A stretch of DNA of 64,000 nt from NCBI RefSeq assembly GCF_012516315.1, contig NZ_CP051185.1:235459-299458 (forward strand). Direction: 5' to 3'. Source of the DNA: Limnospira fusiformis SAG 85.79. GTDB lineage: Bacteria; Cyanobacteriota; Cyanobacteriia; Cyanobacteriales; Microcoleaceae. A program made the translations under genes and the position numbers. Shown one piece after another: positions 10,075 through 20,173 of this stretch (its first letter is position 1; the number at the start of each line of letters is the position of its first letter). The notes beneath the pieces are model-generated. The model was not told the origin of the DNA. It ran no database searches and worked only from the letters and a program-made list of their open reading frames with translations.

Positions 10075-10957
10075 GTTATGGTCGAAAGGGAAGTCGCCTT
10101 CCCCAACTCCAATTCAAAACCGTGCTTGATACTTTCACATCACACGGCTCCTGATGTGGATACCCCTTTTGACATCGGGAACAGGGTAACGACTCCCTGC
10201 TTTTGTGATTTCAACTTTTGGAGCTAAATACAACATCGTAGTGTTTAAACTCGCTTTCGTCGTAAACACTCCTAATTGTCGCAGTCTCTATATCCACACC
10301 GTGACTAGTGGGCATATCCTAACCATTACAGTTAGGCATTGGCTTTCAGTCACATCCTTTCCCCTTAAAGGTATACGCTTACACTTTCACTACTCCGCAG
10401 GTACATCCTGCCACTTGAGAGCCTAAAAGGGGTTTAAACGTTCCGTTTATACGGGCATTCCATCTTTAGATTTGTCCTCTCCACCGGGGTACTTTTAAAA
10501 GTCTGTGTAGGTGATGTCATGATTACCCTACTTTTCCCCTTGCTCTTTTGAACGCAGCGTATCAACCTGTTTCGCTGCTAAATCATTACGATGGTTCAAG
10601 CCGGACATTCGGTTTCCCTAATCATGGATGGTTGGCAGTGGTCGCATTTGGTAGTAGGTTCTACTTCACGCCTTCCGTTCCCCGCTTCAATCCTGGGGTT
10701 ATGATTCCCAAAACTGGGGGTGGCTATCGCCGTTACTCTCAACGCAATTGTTAAGGAATCATTAATATTTCCAGTTGGGCGTTTTGACCTTGAGTTCCCT
10801 GCCTTGTTTTGTATATTTCTATACCAAACGTTGGGACATATAAACAGTTATGGGATGGTCAGGGTACGAGTCCCTTATATTTCACCAAGGGGTGAAAGTC
10901 CCACTAGGAGGTTATTTCAGGCATTGCAGCCTTATTTGACTCCTAAACGTCTCGCAC
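10075..10957 (-). mobile_element. ORF-less group II intron C, at the tnpB start codon
   Basis: The minus strand begins GTGCGAGACG (10957), immediately after the ATG of tnpB, and ends CGACCATAAC (10075). Domain V (CCGTGTGATGTGAAAG with the matching arm) and domain VI are present. It is 883 bp with no ORF. It is separated from intron A by a single base (10074). It carries no nested element, unlike A. Confidence 0.85.
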
Positions 10958-10960
10958 CAT
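10958..10960 (-). CDS. tnpB: tnpB first exon: the start codon only
   Basis: This is the ATG directly before intron C. When C and A are removed, the ATG joins C (10074) and CTTAC... (8336) to read M-P-Y-K-A-F in the frame of the main tnpB exon. Read without splicing, the ATG opens directly into intron sequence, so translation from it depends on splicing. Confidence 0.6.
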
Positions 10961-11330
10961 GGTTTGATTTTACCATGAAGAATCCGACTTGATGAGTATG
11001 TCGTCAAGGAAATTTGGCATGGTCTGGGGTTTGACCGTATACTCATTATTGTTATTGAGTTGCGAATCTTTGGGGTTATTGTACCTTATTGTCCTAAGAT
11101 GTCAAGCAAATCTTGGATTAAATTCTTGCTCCATTATATCCCAAACTACTATCCTAGAGCGCCACTGTTACCGCCACCAATCCGATCCCACTGAATATGA
11201 TATGAGTTTTCCCCTATTTGTTGTATGATCGTCCTAAATAGATGCAGGTTTTGCCGACTATTGGGCAACCCACCTAGATCATAATCAAAATCTGCCACCA
11301 TCAACGTTAAGGAGTACGGAATAACCCATC
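10961..11330. other. Region between tnpB start and the 202-aa gene
   Basis: About 370 bp holding the upstream side of the tnpB element (minus strand) and the promoter space of the gene at 11331. I see no convincing gene, and short frames here lack ribosome sites. The outer boundary of the tnpB element could not be fixed. Confidence 0.35.
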
Positions 11331-11939
11331 ATGCAACGGTTTAGACTCGATCCCTTTCTCTGGATTCATTTAGCCGGATTGGCAACTCTTCCCATTTGGC
11401 TAGGATTATGCCTATTGGGATTTGCCGTGGGTTATCCTGTATTTCCTGTCACCATAGAGTTTTTACTGGTGGCAGTCCTGGGTATAGTGCCAGTGCTATG
11501 GATGCAGTGGTTTAGGCCCTTCTATATATATAGCATTTTGGCGATCGCCATTAAGCCGGAACAACTAACCACAGAACAACAGCGGATTCTCACAGGTTTT
11601 AAAACCCAACGCCATCAGGGTTTTGCCATAATTACCCCCGTTTTGCTGCTGCCGATTTTGTGGCAACTGTACCGCATTGCACCCCTAGCCACCGATGTCG
11701 CCTCCATACTTCCGAATTGGAGGATTTTGGGTTTAGCGATCGCCACCATAGCCTTCTGCGGGTGTAACCTATTTACCCAAGTGCCAATCAGTGTACTATT
11801 AGTATTTTTGACCTCCCAATCAAAGCTAAATCAGCGTCATCCCCTATCAACCGATCAGATTAGCCAAGGATTTACCATCGTTGGCTGGAAAGTCGATCGC
11901 ATCTTACCCATCACCCCCAACCCCGAAAAAACGTCATAG
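11331..11939 (+). CDS. Cyanobacterial membrane protein of 'low-complexity tail' type
   Basis: A 202-aa protein with about four to five hydrophobic segments (residues 12-32, 38-58, 95-112, 128-148, 152-165). The start MQRFRLDPFLWIHLAGLATL and the block LMQW/FRPFYIYSILAIAIKPEQL resemble a conserved cyanobacterial membrane protein group of unknown function; this recognition is from memory. It sits upstream of kaiA. No catalytic motif is visible. Confidence 0.55.
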   Translation: MQRFRLDPFLWIHLAGLATLPIWLGLCLLGFAVGYPVFPVTIEFLLVAVLGIVPVLWMQWFRPFYIYSILAIAIKPEQLTTEQQRILTGFKTQRHQGFAIITPVLLLPILWQLYRIAPLATDVASILPNWRILGLAIATIAFCGCNLFTQVPISVLLVFLTSQSKLNQRHPLSTDQISQGFTIVGWKVDRILPITPNPEKTS

Positions 11940-12109
11940 GCTCATCACTCAGATGGACCATAACCCAGATCAATTAACCAACTATGCAGAGATTAGCTTA
12001 AACTTTTGTAAAATTGTCATTATGATATAAAGATAGGTTCAGCCTGATATGATGTCTGATCCAGGCCAATCAGGTAGAGCCTCGAACACTGTTTAGTTAA
12101 CGTATCGTC

Positions 12110-12325
12110 ATGGCTCAATCTACCTCAATTTTCTGGAACCCTGATGCTGGAATGAACCGCCGGGACTCTCAGATCTGGTCTGATCTCAAACAGGCGATCG
12201 CCACCAGTTCAGGGTTCAAGGGTTGGCAGCTAGACCGAAATTCTGCCGAAAATCTCCAGAATCTCAATCTTGACCAACAGGTACGCATATATTTACGGGA
12301 AACCCTAGAAACCTTAGCCTATTAA
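12110..12325 (+). CDS. Small conserved hypothetical protein upstream of kaiA
   Basis: A 71-aa soluble product starting MAQSTSIFWNPDAGMNRRDSQ and ending in a helical LRETLETLAY. No signal peptide, membrane segment or known motif. The ATG follows an AT-rich leader. It is on the kaiA strand, 195 bp upstream, so it may or may not be in the same transcript. Function unknown. Confidence 0.5.
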   Translation: MAQSTSIFWNPDAGMNRRDSQIWSDLKQAIATSSGFKGWQLDRNSAENLQNLNLDQQVRIYLRETLETLAY

Positions 12326-12520
12326 TCAAGTATCATCAACCCAGAACCGTTGTTCAACCCCAAACCATAACCCCAAAACATCAGTAAACCCTAGTGTAAG
12401 CGATCGGCTTACACCAATCAGAATCAATAATCAAAGGAGTAAGAGCTTCTGATTCAACACGAACCCGAAAAGCCAGGCGCAGTACCCAGCCACCTTTGGA
12501 GTCTGCAACTGTCCATATGT

Positions 12521-13378
12521 ATGTTTATCCCATCGATTGAGTTATCTCAGTCGGTGTCCTCCTATTTGCCAAAAGAACACTACATAATTATTCAACTCGA
12601 CTCCCCAGAGGAATTTATAGAATATGTAACAGAACATAAACACCAACTTGACTGTCTCATTCTGGAGTGGTCGCCTCAGTGGCAGGTTTTAGTTGATAAA
12701 CTCCAGCAAAACTTAATTTCCATCCCCACCTTAATCATTATACCTAATGAGCAGTCCCCTGTAGTCCAGCCTAGCCTAACTGAACCCTCCGAGAATTATA
12801 TACTTTCCTCAACAGAAGTCCAGTTAAAAGGTAAGCAAATTCATCTAATACAAGGATATATTGATAAAGCTATTAGCCAATTTATTACCCATGCTGTCAC
12901 CACTCGTCTGACCGATGAATCATCCTCTGTAGATACCCCTACGGAGTTAACTAATTTCATTGTTCGCCAGCAGCGAAGACTCATGGACAAATTACATGAG
13001 CGACTAGGATATCTAGGTGTGTATTATAAGAGAAATCCTAAAAATTTTCTGAGAAACCTGTCCAAGGCAGATCGTCAGAAGCTATTGGAACAGCTTAAAT
13101 CTCAATATCGCCAAATTGTTTTAAGCTATTTTGCTAACGATAAAAATTTGAATAATCAAATTGACGAATACGTTAACATGGCGTTTTTCGGGGATATTCC
13201 AGTGACTCGCATTGTTGAGATTCACATGGATTTGATGGATAATTTTTCCAAACAACTCAAACTAGAGGGACGTAGTGAAGATGTTTTACTGGACTACAGA
13301 CTTACCTTGATTGACACTTTAGCTCATTTATGCGAAATGTATCGTCGTTCCATACCCCGGGAGTCATGGGGAGAATGA
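12521..13378 (+). CDS. kaiA: Circadian clock protein KaiA
   Basis: A 285-aa product of normal length for long-form KaiA. Residues 1 to about 140 are the pseudo-receiver domain (CLILEWSPQWQVLVDKLQ). The C-terminal four-helix domain (about 170-285) contains LSKADRQKLLEQLKSQYRQI and FGDIPVTRIVEIHMDLMDNF, the surface that grips the KaiC tail and stimulates KaiC autophosphorylation. kaiB follows 96 bp downstream on the same strand. Confidence 0.97.
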   Translation: MFIPSIELSQSVSSYLPKEHYIIIQLDSPEEFIEYVTEHKHQLDCLILEWSPQWQVLVDKLQQNLISIPTLIIIPNEQSPVVQPSLTEPSENYILSSTEVQLKGKQIHLIQGYIDKAISQFITHAVTTRLTDESSSVDTPTELTNFIVRQQRRLMDKLHERLGYLGVYYKRNPKNFLRNLSKADRQKLLEQLKSQYRQIVLSYFANDKNLNNQIDEYVNMAFFGDIPVTRIVEIHMDLMDNFSKQLKLEGRSEDVLLDYRLTLIDTLAHLCEMYRRSIPRESWGE

Positions 13379-13474
13379 ACAGGTAAAAGTCCCTGTCAAT
13401 TTCATCATGGGTCTAATGTCAAAAAAATCTCTGTTACTCCCCCAAATTTTCATCTTATATCGGTAGATATATCT

Positions 13475-13789
13475 ATGACTCCTCTGAAGAAAACTTATGT
13501 TCTCAAACTCTATGTAGCTGGGAATACCCCTAACTCAGTTCGAGCTCTCAAAACCCTTAAAGATATCTTAGAACAAGAGTTTCAGGGTGTTTATGCTCTC
13601 AAAGTGATCGATGTTCTCAAAAATCCTCAACTAGCCGAAGAGGATAAGATTTTGGCAACACCGACCTTATCCAAAATTCTGCCCCCACCAGTGAGGAAAA
13701 TTATTGGCGACCTCTCCGATCGCGAAAAAGTGCTGATTGGATTAGATTTACTCTATGAAGAATTAGAAGACGACGATTATAACTTCTAG
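13475..13789 (+). CDS. kaiB: Circadian clock protein KaiB
   Basis: A 104-aa thioredoxin-like fold-switching protein ([40 protein letters not shown]) with the acidic C-terminal tail typical of KaiB. It binds phosphorylated KaiC at night, sequesters KaiA and relays timing to SasA and CikA. The cis-Pro and KIIGDLS region that takes part in fold switching is intact. Confidence 0.97.
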   Translation: MTPLKKTYVLKLYVAGNTPNSVRALKTLKDILEQEFQGVYALKVIDVLKNPQLAEEDKILATPTLSKILPPPVRKIIGDLSDREKVLIGLDLLYEELEDDDYNF

Positions 13790-14158
13790 GTCAGCCATCA
13801 ACCCCCTTAGCCACCGTTGCTCCCCTAACGCTTTCAGCTAGGGGAGAAACCCCATTGTCCGATCGCAGTTAAGGTCTCCGTGGGAATATCCCCGTCCGCC
13901 GATCAATTCGAGATGATCATATTCCCACTGATGCAGCCAAGATTATGGTAAATATAAATAACAGTTATAGCAACCACCAGGCTAAATAGAACCGGGAACA
14001 AAAAATAGCCAACTTTTGATATCTATCTTGTGGTTATTCTCGATTACCTTAATACAGTACAATACCAAAGCCTATATCTATATAACCCAGTTTCCATAGA
14101 CACTGTTGATGGGGAAATATAGAATACTCAAAGCCGAACGTTTTTAAAATCAATAATT
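13790..14158 (+). other. kaiB-kaiC intergenic region with hairpin
   Basis: This 369-bp gap contains a strong hairpin, CTCCCCTA (13820-13827) with TAGGGGAG (13839-13846), without a clean T-run. It lies 30 bp after the kaiB stop and could attenuate transcription or stabilise the kaiB 3' end. The AT-rich stretch near 14080-14095 (TATATCTATATAAC) could hold a kaiC promoter. No gene seen. Confidence 0.45.
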
Positions 14159-15712
14159 ATGGTCAATAGCAACCCCCAACCAGAACCCAATAAACGGAAC
14201 TTAATTAGTGTCCAAAAAATCCGCACCATGATTGAAGGATTTGATGATATCAGTCATGGGGGAATGCCAGCAGGTCGCTCAACCTTGGTTAGTGGTACCT
14301 CCGGTACAGGTAAAACTTTATTTGCCGTTCAATTTCTCTACAATGGTATCACCTATTTTGATGAACCGGGTATTTTAGTCACCTTTGAAGAGGCTCCTAC
14401 CGATATCATCAAAAATGCGGCCAGTTTTGGCTGGGATTTACAGGGATTAATTGATGAGGGTAAATTATTTATTCTTGATGCCTCCCCGGACCCAGAAGGT
14501 CAAGATATCGTCGGCAACTTTGACCTTTCAGCACTCATTGAACGCATACAGTATGGCATTCGCAAATATAAAGCTAGACGGGTTTCTATTGATTCGGTAA
14601 CTGCCATTTTTCAACAATATGAAGCCGCCGGAGTCGTGCGACGAGAAATTTTCCGATTAGTGGCTCGTTTAAAGCAAGTGGGATCCACCACAATTATGAC
14701 CACAGAGCGAGAGTCAGAATATGGTCCGGTCGCTCGCTTTGGTGTGGAGGAATTTGTCTCTGATAATGTCATGATTCTGCGAAATGTTTTGGAAGGTGAA
14801 CGCCGTCGCCGCACGGTGGAAATTTTGAAGTTGCGCGGTACTACCCACATGAAAGGAGAATATCCTTTTACGATTACTCAAAATGGGATTAGTATTTTCC
14901 CCCTCGGTGCTATGCGACTTACTCAACGGTCTTCTAATGTCAGGGTTTCTTCTGGTAATAAAACTCTTGATGAAATGTGCGGCGGAGGGTTTTTTAAAGA
15001 TTCAATTATTCTGGCGACTGGTGCTACGGGAACTGGTAAGACTCTCTTAGTTAGTATCTTTGTTAATAACGCCTGTCAAAGTAATGAGCGAGCCATTCTA
15101 TTTGCTTATGAAGAATCCCGCGCTCAATTGTTGCGAAATGCTCACTCTTGGGGACTAGATTTTGAAGCGATGGAACGTAAGGGATTACTTAAAATTATCT
15201 GTAGTTATCCTGAGTCTACAGGCTTGGAAGACCATTTGCAAATTATTCGCTCGGAAATTTCTGAGTTTAAACCTTCCCGCATTGCGATCGATTCTCTTTC
15301 TGCTTTAGCTAGGGGAGTTAGTAGTAATGCTTTTCGACAGTTTGTAATCGCTGTCACTGGATATGCTAAACAGGAGGAAATTACCGGCTTTTTTACCAAT
15401 ACAACTGACCAGTTTATGGGTTCACACTCGATTACCGATTCTCATATTTCGACTATTACTGACACTATTCTTATGCTTCAGTATGTGGAAATTCGTGGTC
15501 AAATGTCTAGGGCTATTAATGTGTTTAAAATGCGCGGTTCTTGGCATGATAAGGGTATTCGGGAATATACTATCACCGAACATGGTCCCCATATTACTGA
15601 CTCGTTTAGGGATTACGAACGCATTATTGGTGGTTCTCCTACCCGAATTTCTATTAATGAAAAAAGTGAGTTGTCTCGCATTATTGAGGGAGTTCAAGAT
15701 GATCAGGATTGA
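14159..15712 (+). CDS. kaiC: Circadian clock ATPase/kinase KaiC
   Basis: A 517-aa double-RecA protein. CI Walker A is GTSGTGKT (residues 47-54) and CII Walker A is GATGTGKT (288-295); paired Glu residues follow (FEEAPTD and YEESRAQ). The two autophosphorylation sites fall at Ser431 and Thr432 (DSHISTITDT), the same numbering as in Synechococcus. The C-terminal peptide SELSRIIEGVQDD is the KaiA-binding tail. KaiC is the central clock oscillator. A group II intron (D) begins 66 bp after its stop. Confidence 0.98.
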   Translation: MVNSNPQPEPNKRNLISVQKIRTMIEGFDDISHGGMPAGRSTLVSGTSGTGKTLFAVQFLYNGITYFDEPGILVTFEEAPTDIIKNAASFGWDLQGLIDEGKLFILDASPDPEGQDIVGNFDLSALIERIQYGIRKYKARRVSIDSVTAIFQQYEAAGVVRREIFRLVARLKQVGSTTIMTTERESEYGPVARFGVEEFVSDNVMILRNVLEGERRRRTVEILKLRGTTHMKGEYPFTITQNGISIFPLGAMRLTQRSSNVRVSSGNKTLDEMCGGGFFKDSIILATGATGTGKTLLVSIFVNNACQSNERAILFAYEESRAQLLRNAHSWGLDFEAMERKGLLKIICSYPESTGLEDHLQIIRSEISEFKPSRIAIDSLSALARGVSSNAFRQFVIAVTGYAKQEEITGFFTNTTDQFMGSHSITDSHISTITDTILMLQYVEIRGQMSRAINVFKMRGSWHDKGIREYTITEHGPHITDSFRDYERIIGGSPTRISINEKSELSRIIEGVQDDQD

Positions 15713-16649
15713 CGACTAAACCTTTACCGTGAACCTTTCCCTATCTTCAATGTCACGCATTACGACTCCCGTTAAGGGTGCGAGACGTTCAGGCATGAAA
15801 TAGGGTTGAGATACCCGAAATAACCGCCTGGTGGGGACTTCAACCCTTTGGTTGAATATAAGGAACGCACTCCTGACCATCCCCATAACTGTTTATATGT
15901 CCCGACGCTTGGAGAAATCTAAGCAAGGCAGGGAACTCAAGGTCATAAACCAACTGAGAAATCAGGGAGTAGAGAGTAACGGCGATAGCCACCCCCAGTT
16001 TTGGGAATCATAACCCCAGGATTGAAGCGGGGAACGGAAGGCTCCGAGATACAACCTAGTATCAGAAACGAGACCACTGCCAACCATCCATGATTAGGGA
16101 GACCGAATGTCCGGCTTGAACCATCGTAAGAATCAAGTAGCGAAATAGGTTGAAACGCTGCGCTCAAAAGAGTAAGGGGAAAAGTAGGAGGCTCCTTATA
16201 CTACCTACACAGACCTTTAAAGTACCCCGGTTCTGAGGACAAATCTAAAGATGGAAGGCCCATATAAACGGAACGTTTTAAGTCCTCCTGGACTCTGACT
16301 ATCTGGTCGAGGTAGTTAGTAGGGATAAGTGTAACCGCAAGTCCTAGAGGATGTGAGATGTGACCAAAAGCCAACGCCCGGCTGTAATGGACGGGAAATG
16401 CTAACAGGTCACGGTTTGATTGTAAGAATAGAGTCTAGTGGGTGTTTAAATGACGCAAGCGAGTTGAAAGAAAGGATTCGAGAAATCGAAACCAATCAAG
16501 ACTATGAATAACGTATGGAAAGTTATCCCATGGGCTAAGGTTCAGCGGAAAGTTTTTAAGCTCCAAAAGAGGATATTTCAAGCATCTAAATCGGGACAGG
16601 ACGCGAAGGCCAGAAGGTGGCAACGTCTATTGGTGAAATCATATTATGC

Positions 16650-17520
16650 GTGCGAGACGTTTAGGAGTGAAATAGGGATGCAATGCCCGAAATAGCCTCC
16701 TAGTGGGACTTCCACCCCTTGGTGGAATATAAGGGACTCGTATCCTGACCATCCCATAACTGTTTATATGTCCCGACGCTTGGAGAAATCTGAGCAAGGC
16801 AGGGGACTCAAGGTCATAAACAAACTGAGAAATCAGGGAGTAGAGAGTAAAGGCGATAGCCACCCCCAATTTCAGGATACACGATTCTGGGATTGAAGCG
16901 GGGAACGGAAGGCGTGAGGTAGAACCTACTACCAAATGCGACCACTGCCAACCATCCATGACTAGGGAAACCGAATGTCTGGCTTGAACCATCGTAATGA
17001 TTTAGCAGCGTAATAGGTTGCCACGCTGCGCTCAAAAGAGCAAGGGGAAAAGTAGGGTTTTGCATAAAACACCTACACAGACCTTTTTAAGTACCCCGGT
17101 GGAGAGGACAAGTCTAAAGATGGAATGCCCATATAAACGGAACGTTTAAACTCCTCATTGGTTCTCCTTATCAAAAAAGTGAGCAATATTACTCACAAGG
17201 AGTAGTGAAAAGTGTAAGCGTATACCATTGAGGGGAAAGGATGTGACTGAAAGCCAATGCCTAATTGTAATGATTAGGATATGCCCACTAGTCACGGTGT
17301 AGATATAGAGACTGCGACAAGTAGGAGTAATATGACGAGAGCGAGTTTAAAGACTACGAGTTGTATGCCAAGCTCCCAAAGTTGGAATCATAAAGCGGGG
17401 GTTCGTAACCCTGTTCCTAGTGACAAAAAGGGTATCTACATTAGGAGCCGTATGAGGTGAAAGTCTCAAGTACGGTTTGGAAGTGGAGTTGGGGAAGGTG
17501 ACTTCCCTTTCGACCATAAC
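16650..17520 (+). mobile_element. ORF-less group II intron E, inserted in the intron D maturase gene
   Basis: 871 bp from GTGCGAGACG to CGACCATAAC. Domain V (GAGCCGTATGAGGTGAAAG with the CAAGTACGG arm) lies at about 17446-17480, with domain VI after it. It is sense to the maturase gene it interrupts, and removing it restores the Tyr-Ala-Arg-Leu reading exactly. It is the least altered copy in the window and a good reference for introns A, C, F and H. The long open frames seen on its complementary strand are not genes. Confidence 0.85.
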
Positions 17521-17544
17521 CCGGCTCTTAGCAGTGCGGCTGTA

Positions 17545-17600
17545 GGGGCGGGTTCCACGGTCAGCCATGCTTCCAACAGTCAGCTTAATGAACCCGCCCC
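17545..17600. repeat. 56-bp palindromic dispersed repeat in the maturase remnant
   Basis: Perfect 11-bp arms GGGGCGGGTTC (17545-17555) and GAACCCGCCCC (17590-17600) enclose 34 bp. It interrupts the maturase frame between AVRL and QGQKTAGVDG and brings an in-frame TAG. Short GGGGCGGGTT-type palindromes are common dispersed repeats in filamentous cyanobacteria. Confidence 0.6.
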
Positions 17601-17650
17601 CCAAGCGGGTCAAGGCCAAAAGACAGCCGGTGTCGATGGAATGATAGTAA

Positions 17651-18611
17651 TATAGCACAAGACAGAACACTTAGGACGTATAATGGAGAGGACGAGATGA
17701 CTAAGAAGACCAAAAATGCCAGCCCCCTATAGTTACGACCTCAGACAAAAAGTTATTGATGCCATTAAACTAGACGGTATGCCCAAAACAGAAGCCAGTC
17801 AAGTTTTCCATGTCAGCCGGAACACCATTAATCTCTGGCTGCAAAGAAAAGCACAGACCGGAGACTTCCTCCCTAAACCTCATCACCGACCTGGCAATAA
17901 CCACAAAATTACCGACTGGCAGAAATTCAAGGCTTTTGCCCAAGAGCATGGCCACAAAACCTCCGCTCAAATGGCTGAACTTTGGGATGACGACATCTCT
18001 CCTCGCACCATATCCAGAGCCTTGAAGAAAATTGGCTTCACCAGAAAAAAAACTTACGGCTACCAAGAACGTTGGAAGCAACAGCGAGAGGAGTTTATGG
18101 CTCAGATTGAACAGATGGAGCCGGAAGAAGTGGTCTACCTCGATGAAGCCGCCATGAATAGTCAGGACTCGGATTACCCTTATGGTTACTGCGAGGAAGG
18201 AAAACGCTTCCATGCACTCAAATCAGGGAAGAGGCAGGGCAGGGTAAGTATGATAGCCGCATGGTGTCATCAACAACTCTTAGCTCCCTTTAGCTTTGAG
18301 GGTTGTTGTAATCGGACAGTGTTTGAGTTGTGGTTGGAGTTCATCTTAATTCCAACATTGAAGCCAGGTCAGACTCTAGTATTGGACAATGCAACGTTTC
18401 ATAAAGGGGGGCGGATTGCTGAACTGGTGGAGGCAGCTCAATGCCGTTTACTCTATCTACCACCTTATTCGCCAGACCTCAAGAAGATAGAGAAATGTTG
18501 GTCGTGGCTGAAAGCCCGTATTCGCCACTGCATTGAGCAGTTTGATTCTCTCCATGATGCCATGGATTCCGTTCTCCAAGCTGCGTCCTAACCACCTTGA
18601 CTAATGCTATA
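17651..18611 (+). mobile_element. IS630-family insertion sequence, copy a
   Basis: TA target duplications lie at 17651-17652 and 18610-18611. The terminal inverted repeats are imperfect, about 26 bp, sharing TAGCA at the outer end and TTAGGACG at the inner end. It carries one transposase gene. It lies inside the intron D maturase gene, and removing it rejoins that frame. Other copies: 20700-21660, 21755-22711 and 26460-27419. Confidence 0.9.
17716..18591 (+). CDS. IS630-family transposase (copy a)
   Basis: A 291-aa DDE transposase. An N-terminal helix-turn-helix (KTEASQVFHVSRNTINLWLQ) is followed by a second HTH and a catalytic domain with Asp in VYLDEAAMNSQDS, Asp in LVLDNATFHKGG and Glu in KKIEKCWSWLK. 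Copy b has DLNKIEK where this copy has DLKKIEK. The Asn before the catalytic Glu is usual in the family, so activity of this copy is less certain. Eight consecutive A bases near 18045 keep the frame; copy d has seven and is frameshifted there. Confidence 0.9.
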   Translation: MPAPYSYDLRQKVIDAIKLDGMPKTEASQVFHVSRNTINLWLQRKAQTGDFLPKPHHRPGNNHKITDWQKFKAFAQEHGHKTSAQMAELWDDDISPRTISRALKKIGFTRKKTYGYQERWKQQREEFMAQIEQMEPEEVVYLDEAAMNSQDSDYPYGYCEEGKRFHALKSGKRQGRVSMIAAWCHQQLLAPFSFEGCCNRTVFELWLEFILIPTLKPGQTLVLDNATFHKGGRIAELVEAAQCRLLYLPPYSPDLKKIEKCWSWLKARIRHCIEQFDSLHDAMDSVLQAAS

Positions 18612-19138
18612 TCTCCAGAACAAAGACTGACTTGAGCGGAGAACATTAAAGGAAATCTCAAAGCCAAAGCACTTAGGAGAGTATGGATACCAAAACCTGG
18701 CAGGGATGACAAATGCCCCCTGGGAATACCCACAATCCAAGACAGAGCGAGGCAAGCCTTGGTTAAGTCGGCACTTGAGCCTGAATGGGAATCAAGATTT
18801 GAAAGCACAAGCTACGGGTTCAGACCAGGCAGGTCAGCCCAAGATTCAATAGCTCGTATTTTCCTGAGTATAAACCGTTATGGTCGAAAGGGAAGTCACC
18901 TTCCCCAACTCCAATTCAAAACCGTGCTTGCTAGTTTCCCAGCACACGGCTCCTGATGTAGATACCCTATTTGTCAATAGGAACAAGGTTACGACCCCTT
19001 GCTTTATGACTTCAACTTTTGGAGCTTCATGCAACACGTAGTCTTTAAACTCGTTTTCGCCACTATACTCTTAATTGTCGCAGTCTCTATATCCACACCG
19101 TGACTAGTGGGCATATCCCGACCATTACAATCAGGCAT

Positions 19139-20173
19139 TACAGCCTTTACACAAAACACAAAGTACGGTATAATGTATGGCTATTGTATAAGTGATCACA
19201 ACCAACTACCATGAGCCGTTACTCTTTAGATTTTCGGAAAAAGATAGTAGAAGCCTATGAAAAAGGAGACACTTCTATCCGAAAAGTAGCGAAACGCTTT
19301 TTGGTGAGTCCAGACACGGTAAGGCGACTGGTCAAACAGTATCGATTAACGGGAGACTTATCTCCTCGTAAGTGTGGCACTAAAAAGAAAAGCATTTGAT
19401 CTAAGCATGAGGAAGCCGTGATAGATATTGTAGAAGCCCACCCCGACCTGACCTTATGGCAATATAGTGATAAGCTCAGAGACAAGCTGGGTATAAATGT
19501 CAGTATGACCATGATAGATAGATTTTTAAAGCAGCACGATATAAGTCTCAAAAAAAACATACAGGAGCGAAAAAGTAGTAACAGAAGAAGTACAGAAAGC
19601 GCGAGTAGATTATTGGTAAAGAATTAGAGATGTGGCTCCTGAAAAGCTTGTGTTTATTGATGAAAGTGGGTTATGAGTAGGGATGAGCAGAGCGTTAGCC
19701 AGAGCGACGAAAGGGAAAAAAGTCTATGAACTGCGGAAATCCTATCGAGGTCAAAAAATGACAATAATTGGTGCAATTAAGCTCTCCGGAGTGGTAGCGA
19801 CTCAAACATTAGAAGGGTCAATGAAAAAAGAGGATTTTCTCCAATTAATCAAGTTAGATTTATTGCCAAAATTAAAAAAAGGAGATGTAGTGGTAATGGA
19901 TAACTGAAATTCTCATCATCGAGAAGAAGTCAAAGAAATGATAGAGTCAGTAGGAGCCAGGGTAGAATATCTGCCGGTGTATTCCCCTGAGTTTAACCCG
20001 ATAGAGATGATGTGGTCACAGCTCAAAAGTTTAGTGTGCAAGTTCAGGACGGAGACCATGGAATTATTAGTGAGATTGGTAGAAGTGGCGGTAAGCCTTG
20101 TGGATTTACAGTGTTTGAATAACTGGTTTACCAAGTGTTGTTACTGTGCTTAATGATTGAGATAAAGGCTGTA
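19139..20173 (+). mobile_element. Second IS630-type element (different subfamily), decayed
   Basis: TA duplications lie at 19139-19140 and 20172-20173. The ends share an 11-bp inverted repeat, TACAGCCTTTA including the TA. It is inserted in intron F between GGCAT and GCTTTCAG, which are contiguous in sister introns. It is not closely related to the 291-aa IS630 copies. Confidence 0.85.
19211..20153 (+). pseudogene. IS630-family transposase pseudogene
   Basis: The pieces in order are MSRYSLDFRKKIVEAYEKGD with an HTH (KVAKRFLVSPDTVRRLVKQY), a TGA at 19397, then the HEEAVIDIVEAHPDLTLWQY region, a frameshift near an A-run at about 19550, VAPEKLVFIDESG (first Asp), further TAA and TGA codons, VVVMDN (second Asp), another TGA, and VYSPEFNPIEMMWSQLK (Glu). 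All DDE motifs can be traced, but one frameshift and several stop codons make it non-functional. Confidence 0.85.

Noticed and set aside
9658..10154. Open frames of 60-132 codons (for example those beginning MQNPTFPLALLSAAW), also seen at 16639-17065 and 25201-25567
   Set aside because: They lie inside group II intron RNA domains on the strand opposite to the intron, recur with every intron copy, and have no ribosome sites.
17770..18213. 147-codon frames opposite the IS630 transposases
   Set aside because: Shadow of the transposase gene, present in every copy and truncated with it.
19211..20153. Recoding of stop codons in the second IS630-type transposase
   Set aside because: Besides several stops there is also a frameshift; decay is the simpler explanation.
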